Shown here one piece after another: positions 37,064-45,499 of a stretch of DNA of 64,000 nt. The notes beneath the pieces are model-generated. The model made no database searches. It was not told the origin of the DNA and saw only the letters and a list, made by a program, of their open reading frames with translations. This stretch comes from Cladopsammia gracilis (Eukaryota > Cnidaria > Anthozoa > Scleractinia > Dendrophylliidae): assembly GCA_022457155.1 (NCBI GenBank), contig JAJGOT010000756.1, positions 62,001 through 126,000 of the forward strand, read 5' to 3'. The first letter of the stretch is position 1. Each line of letters starts with the position of its first letter. Made by a program: the position numbers and the translations under genes.

Positions 37064-38440
37064 ATGTCGTTGGAATTGTTTACGATTCCCACGGCCGACA
37101 TTGCTCGGCAGGGGTATCGGATGGTCAAGTACAGTCCGTCCACCACGGGGATCCGTCCCATCACCTTCACGGTGCAAGCGTTGGACGATTTTTGCGATTT
37201 GGATCGAAGTTATTTGGAACTGGAACTGCGTTTGCATTCGGCCTCCACCAACGGCCTGGTGGCGGACGAGAATGCCGCCTCGGACGCCGACGACACCCGA
37301 TTCCTGTACGCGGTCAACAACATTGCGCATTCCATCTTCAAACAAATGAACCTGCGCTTCAATGGAGCCCTCATGAGCGAACAGACGGACACGTACGCGT
37401 ACAAGGCATTCCTAGAAACCATCTTGAATTTTAATAGAGAGGAAGGAGAGACCTTGCTGGCCGCGCAAGGGTGGGTGAATCAATTGGATGTCGTCCCTCG
37501 GATCCAAGCCACCGGCCTCAACGACGATATCCCCACCACGGCCGGATGGTTGCACAATTCGGTGCAAGCCCTGAAAACGGCCTCCGTGCGATTTCGCGGC
37601 AACCAGACCGTGACGTTCCTGATCAAGCAGCACCTGGAAGCCTTTCACACGGGACGTCTTCTCACCCCGGGCGTAGAAATGGTCTTGGAACTGTTTTGCC
37701 ATGCCCCCGATTTTTTCACGTTTGGCACCAAGACGAGTGGCACGGGGGTGAAACGGATGGTGACGTTGAACCACGAGGATCTGAAAGTGACCCTGCATCT
37801 GTGCCGAGTGAGTTTGAATCCCACGGTGTACAGCGCGTTGCAAACCGATCGAAAAAGCAAGAGACAGACGGCCAAGTACCCGGTGGTGAGAAGCGAGATC
37901 CGGTCCTTTTCGTTCGACGGACGGACCACCAAATTCACGGAAGATAACGTGTTTGTGGGAAAAGTGCCCGATCGGATGATCGTGGCGTTGGTGGACAGTC
38001 GAGCGTTTAACGGCGATGTGGAATGGTATCCATTTGCTTTTCAAAAATTTGGGGTGACCCGCATCAAGCAAGTGGTGGATGGCGAAGAATACCCGTACCC
38101 CACCCTGGAATTGAATGGAAACGATAATTTGAAAGATTTGAAAGGCTACCGTCGGTTCCTGGAAGCCTGTGGTCGGTTGCAGCACCACGGTTCCTCCATG
38201 GTGAGACCGGAGGATTGGGGGCAAGATGGACAATGCACGTTGTTCGCGTTCAACAATGTCCCCTCGGGCGTGGCGGACGACCCCGAGTACCGAAACCCGA
38301 AACAAGCTGGCAATTTGCGCGTGGAAATTGATTTCCAGACTGCTCTGAATACCAATATCACCGTGTTGGTCTGGGGCGAGTTTGAAAATCTATTTGAAGT
38401 GGATGGCAACGGCGCTGTCTTGTATAACCTGCACCGTTAG
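37064..38440 (+). CDS. Major capsid protein (double jelly-roll), element 3 type
   Basis: 458 residues from ATG 37,064, chosen because upstream codons in frame are only shadow of the repeat ORF. Typical segments are DFCDLDRSYLELELRL (first jelly-roll), VNNIAHSIFKQMNLRFNG, and EYPYPTLELNG in the second half. It resembles the widespread animal capsid type annotated as F54H12.2-like. It is unrelated at the sequence level to the element 1/2 capsid except in fold. The frame is intact. The protease follows 37 bp later. Confidence 0.88.
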   Translation: MSLELFTIPTADIARQGYRMVKYSPSTTGIRPITFTVQALDDFCDLDRSYLELELRLHSASTNGLVADENAASDADDTRFLYAVNNIAHSIFKQMNLRFNGALMSEQTDTYAYKAFLETILNFNREEGETLLAAQGWVNQLDVVPRIQATGLNDDIPTTAGWLHNSVQALKTASVRFRGNQTVTFLIKQHLEAFHTGRLLTPGVEMVLELFCHAPDFFTFGTKTSGTGVKRMVTLNHEDLKVTLHLCRVSLNPTVYSALQTDRKSKRQTAKYPVVRSEIRSFSFDGRTTKFTEDNVFVGKVPDRMIVALVDSRAFNGDVEWYPFAFQKFGVTRIKQVVDGEEYPYPTLELNGNDNLKDLKGYRRFLEACGRLQHHGSSMVRPEDWGQDGQCTLFAFNNVPSGVADDPEYRNPKQAGNLRVEIDFQTALNTNITVLVWGEFENLFEVDGNGAVLYNLHR

Positions 38441-38477
38441 CTGAAGAAAACAAGAAAAGAAAGAAAGAAGAAGAAGC

Positions 38478-39041
38478 ATGGAATTTGTAGCGCTGAGCGA
38501 TACCGTGTTACGCTACCTGGCCAGGGACGACGACACCTTGAAACGCGTGTTTTGGGACGTGGTCCCGTCGGACGGATTACCGCAACCTCCCACCGTGACG
38601 ACCCGGGCAGGCTACATCGTGAACACGGACCCGACGGGGGAACCGGGTAAACATTGGCTGGCCGTGTGGACCGAACCGGGACGAGGTTGCGAAGTCTTTG
38701 ACAGTTACGGGTTGCCCTTGACCACGTACCCGGCCCCGGGCATGCACGAATGGTTGGCGCAATGGCCCACGGTGTTTCGAAGCGGCGTCACCCTTCAAGC
38801 CCTCCGGAGTCAAACCTGCGGACATTACGCCTTGTTGTTTCTCAAAGCGCGAGTACGAGGGGTCTCGTTTGAAGAGTTCTTGGCCGACTTTTCGCCGCAC
38901 GACCTGGTATCCAACGACGCTAAAGTGGCGCAACGAGTCAAAGCCTTGATCCAGGAAGAACTGAGTGAAGTGGACAATGCCGTTCCCAATCGTCAATGCA
39001 GCGTGAGCTTTCAAGAGAACAAGGAACATTTCCATGTGTAA
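38478..39041 (+). CDS. Adenain-like cysteine protease, element 3
   Basis: 187 residues with its own ATG, unlike the element 1 copy. Catalytic candidates are His59 in GKHWLAV, Asp75 in VFDSYGLP and Cys114 in QTCGHYALLF. The second Cys of the usual CGxxC is replaced by Ala. It would process the GG-motif precursors. The C-terminal about 50 residues extend beyond the element 1 protease. It is followed by an AATAAA-rich spacer. Confidence 0.82.
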   Translation: MEFVALSDTVLRYLARDDDTLKRVFWDVVPSDGLPQPPTVTTRAGYIVNTDPTGEPGKHWLAVWTEPGRGCEVFDSYGLPLTTYPAPGMHEWLAQWPTVFRSGVTLQALRSQTCGHYALLFLKARVRGVSFEEFLADFSPHDLVSNDAKVAQRVKALIQEELSEVDNAVPNRQCSVSFQENKEHFHV

Positions 39042-39184
39042 AACAGAAAGACAAAAAGAAAACAGTTGTTGTTGTTATTATGGTTGTTGTTGTTAAAAAA
39101 GAAAATAAAACAAGTGGTTGAAAAGTGTTTCCGGTGCATTTTTTAATTTAAATAATTAAAAAACAGACCCATTTGACAGCGAAT

Positions 39185-39256
39185 GCTCTGATGGTCTAGT
39201 GGTAAAGACGCTGCGTTGTGGCCGCAGAGACCCAGGTTCGAATCCTGGTCATTGCA
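39185..39256 (+). tRNA. tRNA-His-like (anticodon GTG)
   Basis: A 72-nt cloverleaf: D arm GTC-TAGTGGTAAA-GAC, anticodon arm CTGCG-TTGTGGC-CGCAG with GTG at 39,218-39,220, T arm CCAGG-TTCGAAT-CCTGG. The A box (TGGTCTAGTGG) and B box (GGTTCGAATCC) are canonical, and a T-rich pol III stop follows. The acceptor stem GCTCTGA/TCATTGC has two mismatches in 7 pairs, so it may be a pseudo-tRNA. It lies between virus genes, on the same strand. Confidence 0.75.
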
Positions 39257-39328
39257 TCTCTCTCTTTTTCTTTTTTTCATCATAAAAAGAGCCATCCCTG
39301 GCTGGGGAGGGGACTCATTCGAGACGAC

Positions 39329-39619
39329 ATGCCGCAAGGGAATCCAACCAAACGACAAAGACGACGACGACGACGCACCACCCGAGGGTATACGGGCAAA
39401 TCGGGACCCAATCCCTCCTTTTTGACGGTGTTGGGAAAACGCGGGCAGATGAGCGAGACCTTGCGACGCAAACGAGAGCAGACGGGCGGGATCTTCACCG
39501 TGCTAGCCTCGGCGGCCAAACTGGGGTACCAACTGGGAAAAATGAACTCTTACAAAAGGATGGGCGTGACGGGTGCCGCGGGTCATTATCGCGGTCGACG
39601 CAAACCGTGGGAAGTGTGA
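39329..39619 (+). CDS. Small basic GG-motif virion protein B
   Basis: 96 residues from ATG 39,329. An Arg-rich leader (KRQRRRRRRTTRG) is followed by EQTGG (about residues 50-54), then the hydrophobic segment IFTVLASAAKLGYQLG and a basic tail. A CATAAAAAGAG TATA-like box is 50 bp upstream. It is one of the putative protease-processed core proteins. Confidence 0.6.
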   Translation: MPQGNPTKRQRRRRRRTTRGYTGKSGPNPSFLTVLGKRGQMSETLRRKREQTGGIFTVLASAAKLGYQLGKMNSYKRMGVTGAAGHYRGRRKPWEV

Positions 39620-39634
39620 AGAAAAAAACCAACC

Positions 39635-39901
39635 ATGATCACCAGACAAGATGCGCAACACGTGATTCAAAGCTTGAGAGAGTTGGAATGGGGAGAAATT
39701 CTATGCCATCCCGAGGATGTCTTGTGGAATCGATGGGATTATCGTCAGTATCGTCGATTGCGCACCTTGGCCGAACGAGGCGACTGGGATGCCCTGGTGA
39801 CCGCGCTTCAAACTTGCGGAGAAACCCGCGTCAGGGAATGCGTGGCAACCTCGATAAAACAACGCACCCCTCGATGGTACGATCACTACCTAGCACGATG
39901 A
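39635..39901 (+). CDS. Small protein of unknown function upstream of ATPase
   Basis: 88 residues, largely helical and Arg/Trp-rich (RWDYRQYRRLRTLAERGDW). Its TGA overlaps the ATPase ATG (ATGA). I recognise no family. Tight overlap with the ATPase suggests a packaging or assembly role, by context only. Confidence 0.5.
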   Translation: MITRQDAQHVIQSLRELEWGEILCHPEDVLWNRWDYRQYRRLRTLAERGDWDALVTALQTCGETRVRECVATSIKQRTPRWYDHYLAR

Positions 39902-40530
39902 TTCGTATGCCGAGTAGCGTCATGGTCGGCGGCCCCTCGGGATGCGGCAAAACCCAATTGTTGGACGACCTGTTGACGGAACAACGCGCGTTTCAACGGA
40001 CCCCGGCTCGGATCGTGTACTGTTACGGGGTGTGGCAACCCCGCTTTGTTGGCATGAAGAAGAAAGGCGTTCGATTTCATCAAGGCATCCCGACCCCCTC
40101 TCACTTGGGACAATGGTTCGAGGGTCGAGGGGGCGATATTCTGGTGTTGGACGATCTCATGGAAGAAGGGGGCAACGACAAGCGCGTGTTGGATTTATTC
40201 ACCAAAGATCCCCATCATCGCAACATCACGGTGTTTTATTTGACGCAAGATTTGTTTCCGCCCGGTAAATTTGCCAAGACCATCAACCGAAATGCGCATT
40301 ATGTCATCGCCTTCAAGAATCCGCGCGATCGCACGGGCATGCGAAATTTGGCGTTGCAAGCGTTCCCGGACCAATGGCAGGGGGTGATGGACGTGTTCAA
40401 CCTCTGCACGCAGAATCCCTTTGGCTATTTAATGTTGGATCTCCACCCGGCGTCCGACGATCGGTTTCGGTTGTGGACGAATCTGCGCGAACGAGAAGCG
40501 CCTCCGGTGGTCTTTGAAGAAACGAGATGA
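39898..40530 (+). CDS. DNA-packaging ATPase (FtsK/HerA type), element 3
   Basis: 210 residues from ATG 39,898. Walker A is GGPSGCGKT (11-19) and Walker B is ILVLDDL (81-87), with FYLTQDLFPP after it, as in the family. The longer upstream frame is shadow of the 88-residue gene. A TCGATAAAACAA box lies 48 bp upstream, inside the previous gene. Its stop overlaps the next start as ATGA. Confidence 0.85.
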   Translation: MIRMPSSVMVGGPSGCGKTQLLDDLLTEQRAFQRTPARIVYCYGVWQPRFVGMKKKGVRFHQGIPTPSHLGQWFEGRGGDILVLDDLMEEGGNDKRVLDLFTKDPHHRNITVFYLTQDLFPPGKFAKTINRNAHYVIAFKNPRDRTGMRNLALQAFPDQWQGVMDVFNLCTQNPFGYLMLDLHPASDDRFRLWTNLREREAPPVVFEETR

Positions 40531-41381
40531 GTCGTGAAAGTTCACCCTCCCCGCAACTCATTCGCGAGGCGCGAGAGAGCGACGACGCCCTGCTGGATCC
40601 GGAATACCTGGAACAGATGGAACGAGTTTTGGCCACGCTGTCGCCGGCCGGAGTAGGCACGAGCCCCCAACCCGCTGCCACGGCGCGTCCGGCGGGAGTG
40701 GGGGTGTCGACCTCCTTTTCGTCCCCTCGAGACCTGAACCCGACCGAGTTGTTGCAAGAATTGGGATTGGCAGTATCCCCGCCACGTCGAGCCGCCTCCT
40801 CCTCCTCCTCTTCCTCCTCGTTTCGGTCTCCGTCGCCGTCCCTGCCGCCCACTCCGTCCGGAGCCGTCTCTGGCACGAGAAGGAATTTGGCCATGCATCG
40901 GATCCTCAACGCTCCCATGACGAAAGAGGAAGAAACGCGATTGCGGCAACAATACCGTATCACGGACGACGATTTGGAGAGGTACATGGCCACCCTCCCC
41001 GCGTACGACGACGCAGGCTCCCCCGCGTCACCTGCCACCGCCCCGCCCACGACCGTCTCGGCCGCCACCAGGACGGCAGCAGGCGCTCCCGGCGGACCGG
41101 GAGGGTCCCCTTCCTCCTCGTCGTCATCGCCCTCTCCGCCTCGTTCCCCTCGTGGACGTGGCAGACGACCCAGAGGACGTCGGGGTCCCGGCCCGACCAA
41201 TCGACGCAATCAAGAGGAGATGCGTCGACAAATGGATCTGTTGGCGGAAGATGCCAGACAGCAAGCCCGCAACCGTCGCATACGTAACATCACGCATACC
41301 AATACCGTGACCACGGTGTACGAAGACAACGGCGAAGCGCCCACCGTACGACGGACCTCCTCCCGCATCACCAATCCATAA
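40527..41381 (+). CDS. Low-complexity Ser/Pro/Arg-rich protein, unknown function
   Basis: 284 residues. It has poly-Ser tracts (about 95-103 and 195-200), a central folded-looking segment (MHRILNAPMTKEEETRLRQQ) and Arg/Gly repeats (RGRGRRPRGRRGPG). The C-terminus reads NITHTNTVTTVYEDNGE. It overlaps the ATPase by ATGA. Position and charge suggest a scaffold or core role. The TAA stop is embedded in a TATA-like box. Confidence 0.5.
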   Translation: MSRESSPSPQLIREARESDDALLDPEYLEQMERVLATLSPAGVGTSPQPAATARPAGVGVSTSFSSPRDLNPTELLQELGLAVSPPRRAASSSSSSSSFRSPSPSLPPTPSGAVSGTRRNLAMHRILNAPMTKEEETRLRQQYRITDDDLERYMATLPAYDDAGSPASPATAPPTTVSAATRTAAGAPGGPGGSPSSSSSSPSPPRSPRGRGRRPRGRRGPGPTNRRNQEEMRRQMDLLAEDARQQARNRRIRNITHTNTVTTVYEDNGEAPTVRRTSSRITNP

Positions 41382-41388
41382 AAAAGAG
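41378..41388 (+). promoter_or_regulatory. TATA-like box overlapping a stop codon
   Basis: CATAAAAAAGAGG contains the TAA of the preceding gene; the next ATG is 62 bp after the stop. Confidence 0.45.
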
Positions 41389-41442
41389 GGAGAGAGAAAA
41401 ACATAGACACACACCCACACTTTGGTGCAGACAGTGATCGCC

Positions 41443-41745
41443 ATGGTTCGAGGCAACGGGATGCGTCGACGCACGACTCCCCGCATCCGACGACGACGGC
41501 GTGGAAGGTCCCACTACCAACAACAACAACGGGGAGGAAATCTCCTTCCCGTGTTATTTCGCGACTTGCAACGGACCTTTGGGAAAAAAACCGCGGGCAC
41601 TTTGGCCAAAGACGCCTCCAAAGAAGCGCAAGCCTTGGCGTTGGCCAAAGGCAGTGTCGCCGTGGGCAAACAGATGAAACGAGCCTATCAACGGGCAAAA
41701 CAACGCATTCCGCCGGAACTACGTCGACAGATGATCTTCCTATAA
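41443..41745 (+). CDS. Arg-rich GG-motif core protein C
   Basis: 100 residues. The N-terminus is highly Arg-rich (RRRTTPRIRRRRRGR), then QQQQRGG at residues 26-32, then an amphipathic helix and an Ala/Lys-rich tail. The layout recalls adenovirus core precursors that condense DNA and are trimmed by the protease. Confidence 0.65.
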   Translation: MVRGNGMRRRTTPRIRRRRRGRSHYQQQQRGGNLLPVLFRDLQRTFGKKTAGTLAKDASKEAQALALAKGSVAVGKQMKRAYQRAKQRIPPELRRQMIFL

Positions 41746-41751
41746 AAAAAC
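41742..41751 (+). promoter_or_regulatory. TATA box overlapping a stop codon
   Basis: CTATAAAAAAACGG contains the TAA of protein C; the next ATG (41,790) is 45 bp after the stop. Confidence 0.55.
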
Positions 41752-41789
41752 GGAAGGGGAACTTGCCCACGTCATTGTGGTACGACAGG

Positions 41790-42080
41790 ATGCCAAAACG
41801 ACGGGCCGTGAAAAGACGTCGACGGCGGCAGACCAGGGAGCTTCAACGCGGGGGTGGTTTGGAACAACTGATTCCCCCCATCCTGCGCGCGGTAAAATCG
41901 CTCATGGGAGGTCAATCCGTGGGAGCCTTGGCGAAAAAAGCCGCGAAAGAATTGGCCAAAGAAACCGTCAAGAGTGGGGCGCGAGGGGTGGCCCGTAAAA
42001 TGTCCAGTACCGTGCGAGGTATCAAACGGAAAGCCATGCGAGCCGCGCAACGCGTCAAACGACGTCTGCCGGGACTATAA
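41790..42080 (+). CDS. Arg-rich GG-motif core protein D
   Basis: 96 residues: a basic leader (KRRAVKRRRRRQTRE), LQRGGG at residues 18-23, then LEQLIPPILRAVKSLMGG and a Lys/Arg/Ala-rich tail. It is paralogue-like to protein C in arrangement, promoter and spacing. Confidence 0.65.
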   Translation: MPKRRAVKRRRRRQTRELQRGGGLEQLIPPILRAVKSLMGGQSVGALAKKAAKELAKETVKSGARGVARKMSSTVRGIKRKAMRAAQRVKRRLPGL

Positions 42081-42086
42081 AAAAAC
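42077..42086 (+). promoter_or_regulatory. TATA box overlapping a stop codon
   Basis: CTATAAAAAAACGACC contains the TAA of protein D; the next ATG (42,126) is 46 bp after the stop. Confidence 0.55.
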
Positions 42087-42125
42087 GACCGAGAGGGCTT
42101 GCCGTCGACACTTGGGACCTGGATC

Positions 42126-42347
42126 ATGCCGAAAGGAAAACGACGACAACGTGCCCTGCGACGATACGGAGTCAAAACACGACGACGACCCCGTAGTCGT
42201 CAACAAGGAGGCGTGTTTCCTTTACTGGCCTTGGCCGTGCCCGCCTTGATCGCCGCGGGCAAAGCGGCCGCCTTGGGTGCAGCGGGAGGCGCGGCGGGGT
42301 TCGGGGCCAAAAAAGCCTTGGAAGCCGCAACGCGAAAACGGAGGTGA
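42126..42347 (+). CDS. GG-motif membrane-active peptide candidate E
   Basis: 73 residues: Arg-rich leader, RQQGG at residues 25-29, then a strongly hydrophobic, Ala/Gly-rich stretch (VFPLLALAVPALIAAGKAAA) and a basic tail. After cleavage it would leave a melittin-like peptide. Membrane disruption during entry is an inference. Confidence 0.6.
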   Translation: MPKGKRRQRALRRYGVKTRRRPRSRQQGGVFPLLALAVPALIAAGKAAALGAAGGAAGFGAKKALEAATRKRR

Positions 42348-42406
42348 AAAAAAACAGAAAATAAGAGAAGAGAGAGAGAAAACCCGTGGAGTATAAAGCG
42401 AGCACC

Positions 42407-42766
42407 ATGCCTATGGACGGCGGTCGAACCGAGTGTGCGTCATGCCTTCGCATCCATCGTCAATTGCCCTTCTTGAAAAGTGTCTTGAAAGAAGCCGATC
42501 AGCATCGACGACAAGAACGATTGCAATTAGCCAATGCGGATCAAATCAATGCCATCAGCGAATTGGCGATGAACACGTTACGGGGCACGGTCCCCCTCTC
42601 CCGCGCCAATTATCGAGTGCTACTCCCCCACCGCCAGGCCTTGCGCGAGATGGCGAAAAAAAAGAATTCGATAAAAAGACGTCGAGAGACCATGCAATCG
42701 CAAACGGGGGCGGGTCTCTGGCGTGGGTTGAATTGCGTCTGCGAAAGAGCCCTCAAGTCGCGATGA
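42407..42766 (+). CDS. Conserved Polinton basic protein
   Basis: 119 residues from ATG 42,407. The CASCLRIH N-terminus is unusual. The rest, DQINAISELAMNTLRGTVPL followed by LPHRQALREMAKKKNS and IKRRRETMQSQTGAG, matches a pattern I recall from many Polinton-like elements (short helical domain, then K-K-x-S-x-K-R-R, then a Gly motif). A DNA-binding core protein is likely. A TATAAAG only 16 bp upstream is too close to serve this ATG. The TGA overlaps the next ATG. Confidence 0.6.
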   Translation: MPMDGGRTECASCLRIHRQLPFLKSVLKEADQHRRQERLQLANADQINAISELAMNTLRGTVPLSRANYRVLLPHRQALREMAKKKNSIKRRRETMQSQTGAGLWRGLNCVCERALKSR

Positions 42767-43041
42767 ATCGCGTGTCGCACCTTATAAGAAGAACGGAACG
42801 ACGGGAACAAGAACGTCAGGCCACCTTACAACGCGTGGTGGAGACCTTGCAAAGTCGAAATCGAGACGTGGAGAGGCTCGAAAAAGAACTCGACACGCTT
42901 CGCGAGCGATTGAGGCAAAAAGAGGACCACGTGGAGGTATTGTGTCAACATTTGCTGAATCTACGCGATCATCAACTCTGCCGCTACTGTCGAGTCTACG
43001 CCGACGTGTTGGGAGACGGAAGCGGCAAAGAATTAGCATGA
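42763..43041 (+). CDS. Small coiled-coil protein
   Basis: 92 residues, mostly a heptad-rich coiled coil (VETLQSRNRDVERLEKELDT), then a CRYC motif. It overlaps neighbours at both ends by ATGA, an arrangement suited to coupled re-initiation. No family is recognised. Confidence 0.55.
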   Translation: MNRVSHLIRRTERREQERQATLQRVVETLQSRNRDVERLEKELDTLRERLRQKEDHVEVLCQHLLNLRDHQLCRYCRVYADVLGDGSGKELA

Positions 43042-43700
43042 GCGCGTTCCAGGCCCAAGCCGTCACCGACCCTCGACGGTTTCTTCAATTGCAAGAACAG
43101 TACAAGCAACGGTTGATGGAAGACAGTCGATTGAATAAGGCGGCGACCTTGGCGGCCGAAGAAGACGTGTTGCTCAACTCCGACCTGGACCCGGGGCTCA
43201 AAGTCGCGTTGGCCAAACCCTTGGCGCGTCAAGTGCGCGTGTGGACCAAACGCGTGCGACAACCGGGTATGACGGCCCCGGGTACGGGAGTGGGGGCAAC
43301 GGCGGCGGAGGAGGAGGATTTGGCCGAGGCACCCATCTCCACCTTCCTCAAACACATGATAAAAGGACGCACCCCGTCGACACCCGCGCCAGGTCCAAAA
43401 CCGGCCAAACCGACGGGAACCCCGAAAAAGGTCAGCGTCAAGAAACTCACGACCCCGTCGGGCATTCCGAGACCCATCCGTCCGAGGCAACTTCCCTTTG
43501 ACACGCCGGCGTCGGCACCCGGTCCGTCGACGTCCTCCTCGTCTCTCAGCGGGACGTTGAAGAAACGAGCCAAACAGACGATAGGGAGTGTCGCGAAAAA
43601 AACCCAACAAGTGATTCCAGACAAAGCCAAGGCGGCCCTCGAAAAAAGAGCGAGAAGGGAATTGGAGAAACTCAAGACGAGTTGGTTGGATTGGAAGTGA
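43038..43700 (+). CDS. Pro-rich virion protein of unknown function
   Basis: 220 residues. The N-terminal third is helical (FLQLQEQYKQRLMEDSRLNK); the middle is Pro/Thr/Lys-rich and disordered; the C-terminus is basic and helical (LEKRARRELEKLKTSWLDWK). It overlaps the upstream gene by ATGA and the PLA2 gene by one base. A tegument- or core-like role is inferred. Confidence 0.5.
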   Translation: MSAFQAQAVTDPRRFLQLQEQYKQRLMEDSRLNKAATLAAEEDVLLNSDLDPGLKVALAKPLARQVRVWTKRVRQPGMTAPGTGVGATAAEEEDLAEAPISTFLKHMIKGRTPSTPAPGPKPAKPTGTPKKVSVKKLTTPSGIPRPIRPRQLPFDTPASAPGPSTSSSSLSGTLKKRAKQTIGSVAKKTQQVIPDKAKAALEKRARRELEKLKTSWLDWK

Positions 43701-44119
43701 TGGGACGCGGTCAAACACCCAAACGGAAAAGGCAACGGGTTCCCCGCCGGCAAAGAGCCATTCGCGGAGGAAGTTTCGACCTTCAAAAGTTACTGGCCAA
43801 AACGGGGATCGAATTTCATTGGCCGGGGTATCAATACATGGGCCCCGGAACGCATCTCGCCAAACGCCTGAAACGAGGGGATCCCGGAAAAAATCGATTG
43901 GATCGATTGGCCAAGCAACACGACATTGATTACGGTCGTGCCAAGACGTTGCAGGACAAGTGGAAAGCGGACGAAAAAATGATTCGAGGGATTGCCAACC
44001 TGCCGGGAAAACACACCCTGACGGAGAAGATTGTGAAAAAAAATCATGCAAGTCAAGAAACGTTTAAAATTGTAAACAAAAGACACTTTATTGTAAAACC
44101 AACGTTGGGTTCCAGTTGA
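43700..44119 (+). CDS. PLA2-domain virion protein, element 3
   Basis: 139 residues. After a basic leader and AIRGG (residues 20-24, an exact adenain-type site) comes WPGYQYMGPGTHLAKRL (Ca-binding loop, 41-57) and the catalytic HD of QHDIDYGRA (74-75). Cleavage at RGG would free the lipase domain. It is shorter than the element 1/2 versions, but the core is intact. Entry function is by analogy with parvovirus VP1. Confidence 0.8.
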   Translation: MGRGQTPKRKRQRVPRRQRAIRGGSFDLQKLLAKTGIEFHWPGYQYMGPGTHLAKRLKRGDPGKNRLDRLAKQHDIDYGRAKTLQDKWKADEKMIRGIANLPGKHTLTEKIVKKNHASQETFKIVNKRHFIVKPTLGSS

Positions 44120-44178
44120 CAGACAAAAAATAAATAAAATCAACCACTTGTAAAGAAATATCAAAGTTTGTTTTTGAG

Positions 44179-45333
44179 TCAATTTGCGTCTCCTTCGTCG
44201 AACGTAAAATCAAAGTCTTGACTCCATCGATAGATCGAGTCAAAGAGTTCGTCGTCGATAAGAATTTCCTCGACGGGGGACGAAAACTCGCGTTCCAATT
44301 GCGCCGCAAAACGCGGAAGGTGATTGTGAGGATCGATGGCATTTGTCGTCGTCATTTCCGACACGATGGCATCGATTCTCTGTTCTTCCCGCAATCGAGC
44401 CGTGACCCTGGCCTGACCTTCTTGTCGGACCCTTTTTCGTCGTTCCATCCATGCCTCGACCCAGTGATCCTCATTCTCGTCCTCATCCTCATCAAAGTCC
44501 TCTTCCCGCAAACAGAGGGGGCGGCAACGTCGAGGGGGAAGAACGCGACGAGGAGGAAGAGGAGGAGGAGGAGCAATCAACCGTTGGAATGCCTCTTCTT
44601 CTTCTTCCTCGTCGCAGAGGCATGGAAGGCGAGGAATCCACGGGTAGCGGCACCCCAACACGCCCAACCCCGGAGGCATGGTGTGATCGACGAACCAATG
44701 GGACGGACCGAGGGGGGTGAGATGTTGTGATTCACGTTGTCGCTGTCGTTGTGGTTCACGTGGTTGCTGTGGTTGTTGTTGTTGTTGCTGTTGACGTTGT
44801 CGCCTTTGTTCACGTTGTTGATTACGTCGTGGTTCACGTTGTTGATGTCTTTGTTCGCGCTGTTGTTGTTTTCGTTGTTGCCTTTGTTCGCGTTGTTGTT
44901 GTTGCCGTTGTTCGCGTTGTTGTTGCTTTCGCCGTCGTGCTTCTTCCTCCCGACGTTCGATTTCCTTCCTCACCGTCGGCGACACCCTCCGATCGGATTG
45001 ACGATGCAGGCGTTGTAATTGTGCACGACATCGTTCAAAGGGGTGGGATGGAAACTGTGCCATGCGTTGAAGGGGCACCAACACCACGCGCAACGAGTGC
45101 GGTTTGAGATAATCCGCGCGTCTCAGGGCCGAGCGACGTCTCCTTTGACGTTGTTTTCTCGCCAAGTAAGCCCGATAGGTGCGCAGGGCGGTTTCGTTTG
45201 TCTTGGTTCGTTCCTGTCTCCGCCGATCGTGGTACCCCGGATGTCTCGCGCGATACCTTCGATGTTGTTCTCGCACTTTCTCGGGATTTCTCTGTTTCCA
45301 CAGTTTCACCTTCTCGGCTTTGGTCAACGGCAT
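44179..45333 (-). CDS. Arg/Gln-rich protein with acidic C-terminus
   Basis: 384 residues. The N-terminus is basic (KLWKQRNPEKVREQHRRYRA) and is followed by a long QQREQRQ repeat tract (about residues 135-210). The second half has acidic runs (CDEEEEEEA; EEDFDEDEDENEDHW), and the end, DDELFDSIYRWSQDFDFTFD, looks like a transactivation domain. It is divergent from PolB across a shared promoter region. A regulator is a reasonable guess; no family is recognised. Confidence 0.55.
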   Translation of the reverse strand: MPLTKAEKVKLWKQRNPEKVREQHRRYRARHPGYHDRRRQERTKTNETALRTYRAYLARKQRQRRRRSALRRADYLKPHSLRVVLVPLQRMAQFPSHPFERCRAQLQRLHRQSDRRVSPTVRKEIERREEEARRRKQQQREQRQQQQREQRQQRKQQQREQRHQQREPRRNQQREQRRQRQQQQQQQPQQPREPQRQRQRESQHLTPLGPSHWFVDHTMPPGLGVLGCRYPWIPRLPCLCDEEEEEEAFQRLIAPPPPLPPRRVLPPRRCRPLCLREEDFDEDEDENEDHWVEAWMERRKRVRQEGQARVTARLREEQRIDAIVSEMTTTNAIDPHNHLPRFAAQLEREFSSPVEEILIDDELFDSIYRWSQDFDFTFDEGDAN

Positions 45334-45499
45334 GGTGAACGAGGGTCGTCAAGCACAGAATGAACCGTTTTGGTCGTATCGGCAAATCATAAACCTCAGA
45401 GCAATGTCACGCAACGCCTAGGGTGACAGAAACAAAATACCCATACCCCCCATGGGTACCCCGTTCCTCCCCAGCATGCAACGTCCTTCTCCTCGAGGG

